A DNA stretch of 19,197 nt from Bacteroidota bacterium (GTDB lineage: Bacteria > Bacteroidota > Ignavibacteria > Ignavibacteriales > Ignavibacteriaceae). Positions 1 through 6,941 of the stretch are shown one piece after another. Where the stretch lies: contig JAJYCM010000023.1 of assembly GCA_021778375.1 (NCBI GenBank), positions 1 through 19,197 on the forward strand, read 5' to 3'. The number at the start of each line of letters is the position of its first letter. Within the stretch, counting starts at the first letter, position 1. The position numbers were made by a program, and so were the translations under genes. Under the pieces are notes generated by a model, which was not told the origin of the DNA, ran no database searches, and saw only the letters and a list, made by a program, of their open reading frames with translations.

Positions 1-97
1 CCGGACCAACTATGGCAATATCCAGCGCTGCCATTAGAACCCCGGTAAATAATAGCCCTAATAATTTATTTCTATTTCTTGAATCGCTAAAATCCAT
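1..97 (-). CDS. MFS transporter, DHA2 (EmrB/QacA-like) type, N-terminus only
   Basis: The minus strand opens with ATG at 97 and stays open to the window edge, giving 32 residues that begin MDFSDSRNRN and continue into a hydrophobic segment reading GVLMAALDIAIVGP. The LDxxIVxxA pattern in the first membrane helix is the classic motif D1 of 14-TM DHA2 proton-driven exporters such as EmrB and QacA. Upstream on the coding strand lies AGAAGGATAG, a plausible ribosome binding site about 14 nt from the ATG. The rest of the gene is outside the window, so substrate and length cannot be judged. The family call rests on one motif; another MFS subfamily is possible. Confidence 0.72.
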   Translation of the reverse strand, partial: MDFSDSRNRNKLLGLLFTGVLMAALDIAIVGP

Positions 98-157
98 TAT
101 TTAACTCACTATCCTTCTTTTACGAAATATAAACTTTATATTTTAGTATTGCCGTTT

Positions 158-182
158 ATCCGCCATAGGCGGATTGTTTTTT
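158..182 (+). terminator. perfect 7-bp GC-rich hairpin followed by T-run
   Basis: ATCCGCC and GGCGGAT flank the loop ATA, and TGTTTTTTA follows on the plus strand. This has the form of an intrinsic terminator. Yet both flanking genes (MFS and radical SAM) are on the minus strand, and on that side no T-run follows the stem. It may be a dispersed palindrome rather than a working terminator. Similar GC-rich palindromes occur at 251, 3658 and 6371. Confidence 0.45.
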
Positions 183-250
183 ATGTCTAGATATTTTTAT
201 GATAAATTTCATTGCGTTTCATTCAAAATTCAACATTCATAATTCAAAAT

Positions 251-264
251 TGCGGCTTGCCGCA
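251..264. repeat. short palindrome downstream of the radical SAM gene
   Basis: TGCGG and CCGCA flank the loop CTTG, directly after an AT-rich run with the repeated words CATTCAAAATTCA and CATAATTCAAAATT (219-250). On the minus strand it lies 17 nt past the stop of the radical SAM gene, so it could act as a weak terminator. However, the bases that follow (ATTTTGAATT) are not a clean U-tract. Confidence 0.4.
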
Positions 265-280
265 CTATGATAGGATAACA

Positions 281-1267
281 TTAGAAAGGAAAAGGATTCT
301 CCCTGTTGCCTATAAAGTCGGGTCTGTATGTTTCAAAGCTTTCCATTTCTTGTGTAAAAACATTTTCAAAACCGTATTTATCCAACAATCTTAATACTCT
401 ATTATATTCAGATTCTCTAATTGTTCTGTCTATCAAAATATCCTTCTTCGCATTGAATGCTGGAAAATATTGAGACATAATTGAAAGGTGAACTTTATTG
501 CTTAACTCCGTTGAGATAAATTTTAATACTTCCTCAGTTTCCGACAAATCATTCGGAAGAACCAAATGGCGAATAATTAGCCCTCTTACCATTATTCCTT
601 CTTCATATATCATTTCGTCACCAATCTGGCGGTACATTTCTTTTAGCGCCAATTTAGCTTTTGAAAAATAATCATCTACCTTAGAATATTTTTTTGCATA
701 TTCTTCATTTCCGTACTTGCAGTCGGGAAGATAAATGTCCACTACGCCGTCATAAAGCTTTAGCATATCAACAGAATCATATCCGTTAGTGTTATAAATT
801 ATAGGAAGTTGTAATCCCTTTCCCGCAGCTATTTCTATCGACTTCAATATTTGTGATGAGAAATGCGAAGGTGAAACTAACCCGATATTGTGACAATTCT
901 TTTCTTGAAGTTCTATCATTATATCGGCTAATCTTTCAAAGCTCACTTGATTTATTATTTCCGATTTCCAATTTTGGCTAATATCTGAGTTCTGGCAGTA
1001 AACGCATTTAAGATTACAGTTACCGAAGAAAATATTTCCTGCTCCCTGTGTTCCGCTTAATACTGGCTCCTCTCCAAAATGAGGTGTATATGTAGAGACT
1101 ATCGGCAGATACCCGCTCAGACATTTTCCATATTCATCTTTTGTCCTGTCGGTAAGACAATTTCTTGGGCAGTTTGTGCAAGCTTTTAGAATTTCATCCA
1201 TCAGTCCGGTGCGCCTCTTAAGCTCACCGGAATAAAATAGCTTTATGTACGAAGGTTCAAAACTCAT
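281..1267 (-). CDS. PflX-like radical SAM protein (COG1313 type)
   Basis: 328 residues. The radical SAM cluster motif CxxxCxxC is visible as C84-NLK-C88-VY-C91. Just before it lies a second cysteine set, C30, C33, C37 and C49, in the form CxxCPRNC...GxC, which is characteristic of the PflX group of proteins related to pyruvate formate-lyase activating enzyme. The family's N-terminus usually reads like PSYxKLxxSGELK, and this protein has SFEPSYIKLFYSGELKRR, so the first ATG is preferred despite a weak ribosome binding site. Known: the fold binds a 4Fe-4S cluster and S-adenosylmethionine to make a 5'-deoxyadenosyl radical. The substrate of PflX proteins is not established and no glycyl-radical enzyme is present in the window. 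It is probably cytoplasmic; no signal peptide or membrane helix is seen. Confidence 0.88.
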   Translation of the reverse strand: MSFEPSYIKLFYSGELKRRTGLMDEILKACTNCPRNCLTDRTKDEYGKCLSGYLPIVSTYTPHFGEEPVLSGTQGAGNIFFGNCNLKCVYCQNSDISQNWKSEIINQVSFERLADIMIELQEKNCHNIGLVSPSHFSSQILKSIEIAAGKGLQLPIIYNTNGYDSVDMLKLYDGVVDIYLPDCKYGNEEYAKKYSKVDDYFSKAKLALKEMYRQIGDEMIYEEGIMVRGLIIRHLVLPNDLSETEEVLKFISTELSNKVHLSIMSQYFPAFNAKKDILIDRTIRESEYNRVLRLLDKYGFENVFTQEMESFETYRPDFIGNRENPFPF

Positions 1268-1459
1268 TATATAAATCAGCGCCTATATAAAAAAAATACT
1301 TAGTAAAAATAAGGAAAATGTAAATAGAAATTGTGCTTTGAAATCAATCTGACCTCATGTGCAAAGTTTTAAATAATAATTCCACATGTTCATGGAGTAG
1401 TTAGCAAAAATATCGTATTTGGATATTCAAAATACGTCGTTTAGATAGTTGTCAAATAA
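1268..1459. other. gap between radical SAM gene and T9SS pseudogene; nothing recognised
   Basis: About 190 bases with stops in all frames. It should contain the promoter of the radical SAM gene at its left end, but I see no convincing promoter box, hairpin or coding remnant. The missing front part of the decayed T9SS gene would have lain here. Confidence 0.5.
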
Positions 1460-1828
1460 GGAACATTACCGGCAACAAGCGCGCAGATTTTAGTTTTATC
1501 AAATACTCAATTAACCGCGGTAAAAGAAAATCCTAAAAATATTCCCACTTCATTTACTCTTTATCAGAATTATCCGAATCCATTTAATCCTTCTATAGTT
1601 ATCAGATTTGCTTTGCCGTTTGACAGCAAAGTGAAATTGAATATTTATAATATTCTTGGGCAGCGCATCGCCGAGTTAATTAACAATGTTTAAAATGCCG
1701 GTTACCATGAGGTTGTTTGGAATGCCGTAAATCTTTCGTCCAGTGTTTACATTTATAGAATCGAAGCCGCATCAAACTCCGGCAGAAATATCTATTCCGA
1801 TGTTAAGAAGATGATAATGATTAAGTAA
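1460..1828 (+). pseudogene. decayed T9SS type A C-terminal sorting domain
   Basis: Reading 1460-1828 in one frame gives a typical Por/T9SS type A tail: a linker ending ENPKNIPTSFTLYQ, then NYPNPFNPS, LNIYNILGQRIAELINNV, then a TAA stop at 1691-1693. The same frame continues after the stop with NAGYHEVVWNA, NLSSSVYIYRIEA and the terminal KKMIMIK. The stop falls where intact domains have a residue just before the xAGxHxVxW motif, and SSG of the usual SSGVY has become SSS. There is no start codon: the frame is closed by TAA at 1457 and nothing upstream resembles a cargo domain. This is therefore the 3' remnant of a secreted protein gene whose body has been lost. It retains a terminator-like hairpin behind it. 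Confidence 0.85.
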
Positions 1829-1836
1829 TTCTTATC

Positions 1837-1876
1837 AGAGATGTCATCGTTCAGGGGAAGATGACATCTCTGTTTT
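1837..1876 (+). terminator. 12-bp perfect stem with T-rich tail
   Basis: AGAGATGTCATC (1837-1848) and GATGACATCTCT (1860-1871) pair perfectly around an 11-nt loop, followed by GTTTTC on the plus strand. It sits 8 nt after the stop of the decayed T9SS gene and directly abuts the end of the convergent histidine kinase gene. It probably terminated the plus-strand gene and may serve the kinase as well. Confidence 0.75.
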
Positions 1877-3073
1877 CTAAATTGGTGTCTTTGGCAATAT
1901 GAAATAGAATATGCTTCCTTTTCCTACTTCACTTTCAACTCCCGCTTCTCCTCCGAGCTTATCAATAATTCTTTTTACTATTGAAAGACCCAAACCATTA
2001 CCTTGAGCCTGAAATTCATGCAAGCGTGTAAAGCTCGTAAATAACAGCTCTATTTGTTCTTTTGTCAGTCCGTGACCATTATCCCGCACCCAATATCGAA
2101 TGCTCTCCGCACTTTCATCTGAACCGATTTCTATTCGCGGCGGAGTCCCTCCGTATTTAATAGCATTGCTTATATAGTTGCTCCAAACCTCTTCAATCCA
2201 CGGTGCATAGCTGATGCACGCTAGCCAATTATCGGGGATAATAATTTCGGCTTTAGAAAGTTTAATTTCATTGCCTAAGCGGCTTATAACGTTCGAAACA
2301 ATGATTCCCATATCCATCTTATTAACGGTCATTTCTTCCATTTTGCGAACGCTTGCAAGCAAAAGCAGCTCGTTGATAATACTTGTCATTTTTAATGCAC
2401 TCCATGAAACGAGATTAAGCATTTCATTGATTTCACTGAAAGTCATCTCCTTAAAGCTCTCTTGAAGTTGTTGAATAGCGCCGTAGACAACGTTCACCGG
2501 GTTCTTTAAATCATGTGCCACTGTGTGAGCAAATGCGTCAAGTTCTTCATTGCTTGCTTCCAGTTCGGCAGTATATTTGCGAAGTGCTTCTTCGTTTTGT
2601 TTTCGTTCGGTAATATCCAGAAATGATCCGACAAAGCTTTCCGGCTTGTCATCTATATCATATTGAACTTGTCCGATTGATTGAACATATCGAATTGAAC
2701 CGTCAGGCCTTATAATTCGCTTTTCAACATCATATTTTTTCCCTGTGTCGATTGCGGTGGAGGCTAACTCAGCTGCTCTCTGCCTATCTTCGGGATGAGT
2801 AATTCTAAATATATCTTCGATAGTTGGCTTAAAAGAACCCGGATCAAAACCGCAAATCCGGAAGAGTTCATCAGACCATACTGATTCCCGGGTAGCAATA
2901 TTCATTTTCCAGCTTCCGAAGTGTGCCATCTCTTCGGCTTTTGACATTCGTGCCTGACTATCTATCACGGCTCTTCTTTTTTCTTTGTCTACCGTTTCAA
3001 GTTCTGAAAGCCGTTTATATAATCCGTCAAGCTCTTTTGCTAGTTCTTCTGCTGAATCTATTCTTTTATCCAT
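1877..3073 (-). CDS. soluble PAS-domain sensor histidine kinase
   Basis: 398 residues with no membrane helix or signal peptide, so a cytoplasmic sensor. Residues about 8-50 are a charged, likely coiled-coil N-terminus. Residues about 50-158 form a PAS_3/PAC-type domain, starting HFGSWKMN and ending SFLDITERK. A HisKA-type dimerisation domain follows with the phospho-acceptor motif FAHTVAHDLKNP (H187 likely). The ATPase domain shows the N box around N303 (ISNAIKYGG), G1 DNGHGL (331-336) and G2 GNGLGLS (358-364), all intact. There is no receiver domain and no response regulator nearby, so it is an orphan kinase here; the partner and the signal read by PAS cannot be told. It is divergent from the small editing protein at 3132, with 58 bases between the starts. 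Confidence 0.9.
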   Translation of the reverse strand: MDKRIDSAEELAKELDGLYKRLSELETVDKEKRRAVIDSQARMSKAEEMAHFGSWKMNIATRESVWSDELFRICGFDPGSFKPTIEDIFRITHPEDRQRAAELASTAIDTGKKYDVEKRIIRPDGSIRYVQSIGQVQYDIDDKPESFVGSFLDITERKQNEEALRKYTAELEASNEELDAFAHTVAHDLKNPVNVVYGAIQQLQESFKEMTFSEINEMLNLVSWSALKMTSIINELLLLASVRKMEEMTVNKMDMGIIVSNVISRLGNEIKLSKAEIIIPDNWLACISYAPWIEEVWSNYISNAIKYGGTPPRIEIGSDESAESIRYWVRDNGHGLTKEQIELLFTSFTRLHEFQAQGNGLGLSIVKRIIDKLGGEAGVESEVGKGSIFYFILPKTPI

Positions 3074-3131
3074 TTTTTAACAAAACGTTTTTATCTTTAC
3101 GCCTAAATTAATAAAAACTTTAAGGATTAAA
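3074..3131. promoter_or_regulatory. 58-bp divergent start region (kinase / editing protein)
   Basis: Both genes must be expressed from this AT-rich gap or from inside each other. On the plus strand TAAGGATT (3121-3128) is a fair ribosome binding site ahead of the ATG at 3132. No clear -35/-10 pair could be fixed. Confidence 0.4.
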
Positions 3132-3575
3132 ATGGAAGAAAAAAAGCAGCGCGACCCAAGGATGCATTCCGCCGAACATATTTTAAACCAAACTATAGTC
3201 AGAATGTTTAACCGGGGTCGCTCTTTTAGTGCGCATATTGAAAAGAAAAAATCTAAATGCGATTATTATTTTGATAGAAATTTGACTGAACTTGAAGCTA
3301 ATGAAATTGAGAAAAAAGTCAATGAAGTAATTGAATCCGATATGATTGTGAAAGAGGAGTTTTTAGAAAGGGAAGAAGCATCTAAATATTTTAAGCTTGA
3401 AAGGCTTCCGGAAGAGGTAGGTGATAAAATTAGAATAATTAAGATAGGCGACTATGACGCTTGCCCATGCAGCGGAATTCATGTAATGTCAACAAAGGAA
3501 ATCGGAAGGTTTAAATTTCTTTCTTCAAGTTTTGAGAAAGGTGTGTTGCGTTTAAGATTTAAGTTGGATAATTAA
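3132..3575 (+). CDS. stand-alone aminoacyl-tRNA editing domain (AlaX/tRNA_SAD-like)
   Basis: 147 residues made almost entirely of a tRNA_SAD (second additional domain) fold. The four expected zinc ligands are visible: H12 and H16 in MHSAEHIL, and C113 with H117 in CPCSGIHV, matching the HxxxH and CxGxH motifs of AlaRS, ThrRS and AlaX proteins. Known: these domains hydrolyse tRNA carrying the wrong amino acid, in trans when free-standing. The protein lacks the N-terminal extension of longer AlaX forms, and HSAEH differs from the usual AlaX HTALH. The target (Ser-, Gly-tRNAAla or Ser-tRNAThr) is therefore open. It is a single-gene unit; the following gene is convergent. Confidence 0.8.
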   Translation: MEEKKQRDPRMHSAEHILNQTIVRMFNRGRSFSAHIEKKKSKCDYYFDRNLTELEANEIEKKVNEVIESDMIVKEEFLEREEASKYFKLERLPEEVGDKIRIIKIGDYDACPCSGIHVMSTKEIGRFKFLSSSFEKGVLRLRFKLDN

Positions 3576-3657
3576 CATTTGATTAATGCTGCTTTAGTAA
3601 AATTTTAGATACCTGAGCCAATTCAGCATAAGAATCTGTCTTGAATAAGGAAGATTC

Positions 3658-3687
3658 CTACCGGCAGGTTGTTTTTCCTGCCGGTAG
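3658..3687. terminator. 11-bp perfect hairpin between convergent genes
   Basis: CTACCGGCAGG (3658-3668) and CCTGCCGGTAG (3677-3687) pair perfectly around the loop TTGTTTTT. It lies between the convergent ends of the editing protein (3575) and the peptidase (3706), so it probably works as a shared terminator. The T-run sits in the loop rather than after the stem, as in some dispersed palindromes, and each arm is itself nearly self-complementary. Confidence 0.6.
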
Positions 3688-3705
3688 ATAAATTAGAATA
3701 AGAAA

Positions 3706-5904
3706 TTATTTACTATCTGTTGGTTCTTCTACCATTTTACCGGTTTTAAGTTCATCGCTTAACCGGGTGGCTTTGTATAAATCCTTTATTGCCTCCAGCA
3801 TTCCGGCGGAATGAACTGCAACTGTCCTGTTAGTCTCTGTCGTAAAAATAAAATTGCCGGGTAAGCTTTCAATGTTGCCGTCAAATGCTAATCCAACAAT
3901 TTGTGCTTTTTCATTAATTACCGGGCTGCCGGAATTACCGCCGATGATATCATTTGTGGAAACAAAATCCATAGGTGTTTCAAGCTTGAAATCAGCCGGA
4001 GGATTTTGCCACTCTTTGGGTAATTCATAAGGATACTTCTTGTCGAATGAATAATATCTATTGTATAAGCCATAGAATGTAGTAAACGGCGGAGCAATGG
4101 TTCCGTTGTATGGATAGCCTTTTACAACACCGTCGGAGATTCTTAAAGTAAATGTAGCATCAGGCGGAATAGAGGTACCATAAACATCAAACAAGGCTTT
4201 GCCAAGTTCCTGAGAATAAGTAGTCTCATCTGAAGTTATAGATTTTACTTTTTTGTCGAGCTCATCCCTTGTGTCCTTAGAATGAACAATAAAATAAATA
4301 AAAGGGTCTGAAGAGTTAAGAATTGCATCGGCTCCTTGTTTAGCAACATCTTCAAATTTACTTGGGCTAGTAAGGATTGAATTGCCAAGCATATAATCAA
4401 CTGCTTCGTAACCTCTTCTTCCAGCGGTCATTTCTTTTACATTAACGTCACTTGTCCCTAAGTATCTGATCATACGGTCAATTTGGTCTTTAAGCATTTC
4501 TCTGTCCATTGCTTTATCGAATTCGGCAGGGACAATTTCATTGATAGTAGAATCAAGTTCCGCTCCCTTATATTGTTCGGATCGCTGAGCTTCAGGAAGT
4601 TTCAATTCATTTGCTAATTTTACAGCTTGTTCTGCAAATATAAAATATTTAGAACTTAAGAAAGGATTAAGTGTAAGAGCAAAGGATTTATTCGATACTT
4701 TTCTTAATTCATTTTGTGTAGTCGCAATTTTATCCCAAAGATCACCGTATTTTGCTTTTAGATCCGGTTTAGCATCAACAGCATCCTTGAAGTTCTTTTC
4801 GAAGTCAATTTTCTTTTGCATTAAAATGGGATCGCGTAAACCCTTAAGCATACCGGTATAAGCTTTTTGAGAATTAGAAAATCCGAATAATCTATTCTGA
4901 AGTTCTGCTTTTCTTTCCGGATGTTCTTCAATGACTTTTGAATAAACATTGATAAGCTCATCTAGCAAATCTAATGTGCGCGGATATTGAATATCTCTCA
5001 TATATTCTAGTTGAGAAACAGTTTTTAGACGATCTGTGTGTCCCGGATTTCCTACCACGAATACGGGTTCACCTGGTTCTGCTCCTTGGGGACTCCAATG
5101 AAAATAATGTTCGGTTTTTAATGGTTTACCGTTTTCATAGACTCTGAAGAAGTTGCAGTCTAAATCATAACGCGGATAAGTGAAGTTATCATTATCTCCT
5201 CCAAAATATCCTAAAGCAGCTTCAGGTGAAAAAACGAGGCGTACATCGGTATATCTCTTATAACCGTAAAGTGAATACTTCCCGCCGTTAAAAAGTTTAA
5301 CAACTTGAATTCTTAATTTAGTCGCTTCTCCTTCTTTCTTCTCGATTTCGCTAATTGCTTTTTTTTCATTAGCAACTTTTTCTTCAGGAGTTTTTCCGGA
5401 ATCAATCGCAGATTGAATATCAGAAGTTATATCTTTTATCATAACCAATTGGTCAACATATAAACCAGGGACGGGTCTTTCGTCTGCTAAAGTTTTTGCA
5501 TAAAAACCATTGTCAAAAAGATCTTCGCCTTTTTTAGTAACCTCCGCAACACTTTCACGTCCGCAATGATGATTTGTCATTACTAAACCATCAGCAGAAA
5601 CGAATGAAGCAGAACAATAATTTGCAAATCTTAAAGCAGACATACGAACATTATCAAGCCACTTATCAGACGGATCAAAATTATATTCTTTCTCAAAGTA
5701 TGCTTTTGGGGGATAATCGAATGTCCACATTTTGCCTGTATCATACTTACCAGCTTTAACCGTGTCGAGATTAAGCCAGCTTTCATTTCCTTGAGCAGAG
5801 ACTTGCCCCTTCTGCATGTGTCGCGTTGAAGAACATCCTGTAATAAACAGGAACGCTGCAACAGCAAAGAGACTTAGGAATTTTGAGTAGTTTGTTTTTT
5901 TCAT
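3706..5904 (-). CDS. S46 family dipeptidyl-peptidase (DPP7-like), lipoprotein
   Basis: 732 residues, the normal size for the S46 family. The N-terminus is a lipoprotein signal with a run of hydrophobic residues ending FITGC, so C24 is the likely lipidated cysteine. Catalytic motifs are all present: TNHHCG (His at 112/113), GGDNDNFTYPR (Asp at 237/239) and GGNSGSP (S658). Known: S46 enzymes remove dipeptides from the N-terminus of oligopeptides in the periplasm or on the cell surface. The residue 18 positions after the catalytic serine corresponds to position 673 of the Porphyromonas enzymes, where Gly is found in DPP7 (hydrophobic P1) and Arg or Ser in DPP11 (acidic P1). Here the stretch reads GLAFDGN, so Gly (G676), suggesting DPP7-like specificity. 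It is a single gene preceded by a 0.5 kb non-coding gap. Confidence 0.93.
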   Translation of the reverse strand: MKKTNYSKFLSLFAVAAFLFITGCSSTRHMQKGQVSAQGNESWLNLDTVKAGKYDTGKMWTFDYPPKAYFEKEYNFDPSDKWLDNVRMSALRFANYCSASFVSADGLVMTNHHCGRESVAEVTKKGEDLFDNGFYAKTLADERPVPGLYVDQLVMIKDITSDIQSAIDSGKTPEEKVANEKKAISEIEKKEGEATKLRIQVVKLFNGGKYSLYGYKRYTDVRLVFSPEAALGYFGGDNDNFTYPRYDLDCNFFRVYENGKPLKTEHYFHWSPQGAEPGEPVFVVGNPGHTDRLKTVSQLEYMRDIQYPRTLDLLDELINVYSKVIEEHPERKAELQNRLFGFSNSQKAYTGMLKGLRDPILMQKKIDFEKNFKDAVDAKPDLKAKYGDLWDKIATTQNELRKVSNKSFALTLNPFLSSKYFIFAEQAVKLANELKLPEAQRSEQYKGAELDSTINEIVPAEFDKAMDREMLKDQIDRMIRYLGTSDVNVKEMTAGRRGYEAVDYMLGNSILTSPSKFEDVAKQGADAILNSSDPFIYFIVHSKDTRDELDKKVKSITSDETTYSQELGKALFDVYGTSIPPDATFTLRISDGVVKGYPYNGTIAPPFTTFYGLYNRYYSFDKKYPYELPKEWQNPPADFKLETPMDFVSTNDIIGGNSGSPVINEKAQIVGLAFDGNIESLPGNFIFTTETNRTVAVHSAGMLEAIKDLYKATRLSDELKTGKMVEEPTDSK

Positions 5905-6215
5905 CTGTTATCCTATAATATTATTAAAGATTTAATTATAGCTAAAGTTGTAGGTTGAAATTAAGTTTTGGGTATGAAATATCAAAGTTAATTTGAAGTG
6001 GAATTTGTCAACCGGTTTATAACAAAATAGCATGGATATTAAAATTATTTATAAAGTGAAAATAAATAAGGATGGGAAAATAAAATCTTTTATGTGACCT
6101 AGCAATTATGCCGTCAAAAAATAAGACCGCCCATCATTTTTTTGTATATGATAAAATTCCACACGAAATTATTCGAGGTTTTATATCCTAATTTCCCTTA
6201 TACAGAAACATTTCT
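5905..6215. other. AT-rich leader region upstream of the peptidase
   Basis: No gene is seen. The left end must hold the promoter of the peptidase gene. On the minus strand AGGATAACAG lies shortly before its ATG, a modest ribosome binding site. The rest is AT-rich without a clear hairpin or repeat. Confidence 0.4.
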
Positions 6216-6385
6216 TTGAAGGCTACAGAAATCCTATATAAAAGATTGCTATTTCGGCGACCCTGCTTGCCGCAGCTAGAGAGTGCTCACCTTCAAAATG
6301 TCATTTCGAAGGAGTCTTCGACTGAGAAATCCCCTATACAAGCTCAATTTCACTACTCCTTAAATCCACCCCGCCCCTGGCGGCA
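6216..6385. repeat. dispersed intergenic repeat fragments with GC-rich palindromes
   Basis: This non-coding stretch strings together several repeat-like words. They are the palindrome CTGC-TTGCC-GCAG (6263-6275), the block TCATTTCGAAGGAG with GACTGAGAAATC (6301-6331), which contains the hairpin TCGAAG-GAGT-CTTCGA (6306-6321), and the perfect palindrome CCGCC-CCT-GGCGG (6371-6383). Blocks reading like GTCATTTCGA...GAGAAATC are a common intergenic repeat in Bacteroidota-related genomes (my recollection of the pattern, not a search). An open frame across it gives a peptide with no family features, so I do not call a gene. Confidence 0.6.
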
Positions 6386-6407
6386 GACTGGTTTTCCGGA
6401 AGTTGCC

Positions 6408-6749
6408 TTAAATATATGAATCTGCCTGATACAACGGTTCGATTTCCCATTCATCTTCGATTGTTCCGACACAATGCGAGCATTTGGGAACACTGAACAC
6501 AACTTTTTCCTCGCTCGGGTTAGCTCTTACAAAGTTCAAGATAGTTTTACAGCTTGAACATTGAACTATGTGAGATGTGGTAGTTTTTGCACTACAATCA
6601 GGGCAAATAAAACCTAACTCGCCCGGCGTTTCTTCCGGATGAACCAGAAAAATCGAGTTGCATTTTGAGTTATTGCATTTAGCGAAGTGCCATTTTACAG
6701 TATCATTAGTTGCGATAATTAACTCCCTAAAAATTTTTTTGGTAAACAT
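6408..6749 (-). CDS. small double zinc-ribbon protein, function unknown
   Basis: 113 residues with eight cysteines in four pairs: C25/C30, C49/C52, C64/C67 and C90/C93. This arrangement fits two zinc ribbons or rubredoxin-like knuckles. No catalytic motif, membrane helix or signal peptide is visible, and I do not recognise the family. The ATG at 6749 has only a weak ribosome binding site, but residues before C25 look like normal protein. It is divergent from the phosphomannomutase gene, and its end is close to the repeat-rich gap. It may bind nucleic acid or protein partners, as many small zinc ribbons do; that is a guess. Confidence 0.7.
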   Translation of the reverse strand: MFTKKIFRELIIATNDTVKWHFAKCNNSKCNSIFLVHPEETPGELGFICPDCSAKTTTSHIVQCSSCKTILNFVRANPSEEKVVFSVPKCSHCVGTIEDEWEIEPLYQADSYI

Positions 6750-6875
6750 ATATAGTTGAAAAGTAAAAGTCCATTGAAAAATATTTCTCTTATCTATTTT
6801 TCCCTTAATTGAAACAAAGGAAAAAATTCATAATTTTACTGGGCAAAATTACCAATTTGAATTAGCTAATAAAAT

Positions 6876-6917
6876 ACTCAATAAATTCCTTGACAGATTA
6901 TTGAGTTTGTTTAATAA
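6876..6917 (+). promoter_or_regulatory. promoter of manB with -35 box inside a 9-bp dyad
   Basis: A perfect inverted repeat, ACTCAATAA (6876-6884) and TTATTGAGT (6898-6906), encloses TTGACA (6890-6895). TAATAA (6912-6917) follows at 16-nt spacing. This reads as a sigma70-like promoter with an operator centred on the -35 box, about 25 bp upstream of the manB start codon. The dyad suggests a repressor or activator of unknown identity. Confidence 0.55.
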
Positions 6918-6941
6918 AAAAGTATTTATGGAGTGTTTTTC

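Noticed and set aside
212..394. open frame on the plus strand reading from the AT-rich repeat into the radical SAM gene
   Set aside because: It overlaps the well-supported radical SAM gene on the opposite strand and has no family features or ribosome binding site.
6216..6419. 67-codon open frame on the plus strand
   Set aside because: It is built from the intergenic repeat block and GC-rich palindromes; the peptide has no recognisable domain.
6933..6941. upstream GTG start for manB
   Set aside because: GTG overlaps the ribosome binding site GGAG; ATG at 6942 has proper spacing and matches the family N-terminus.
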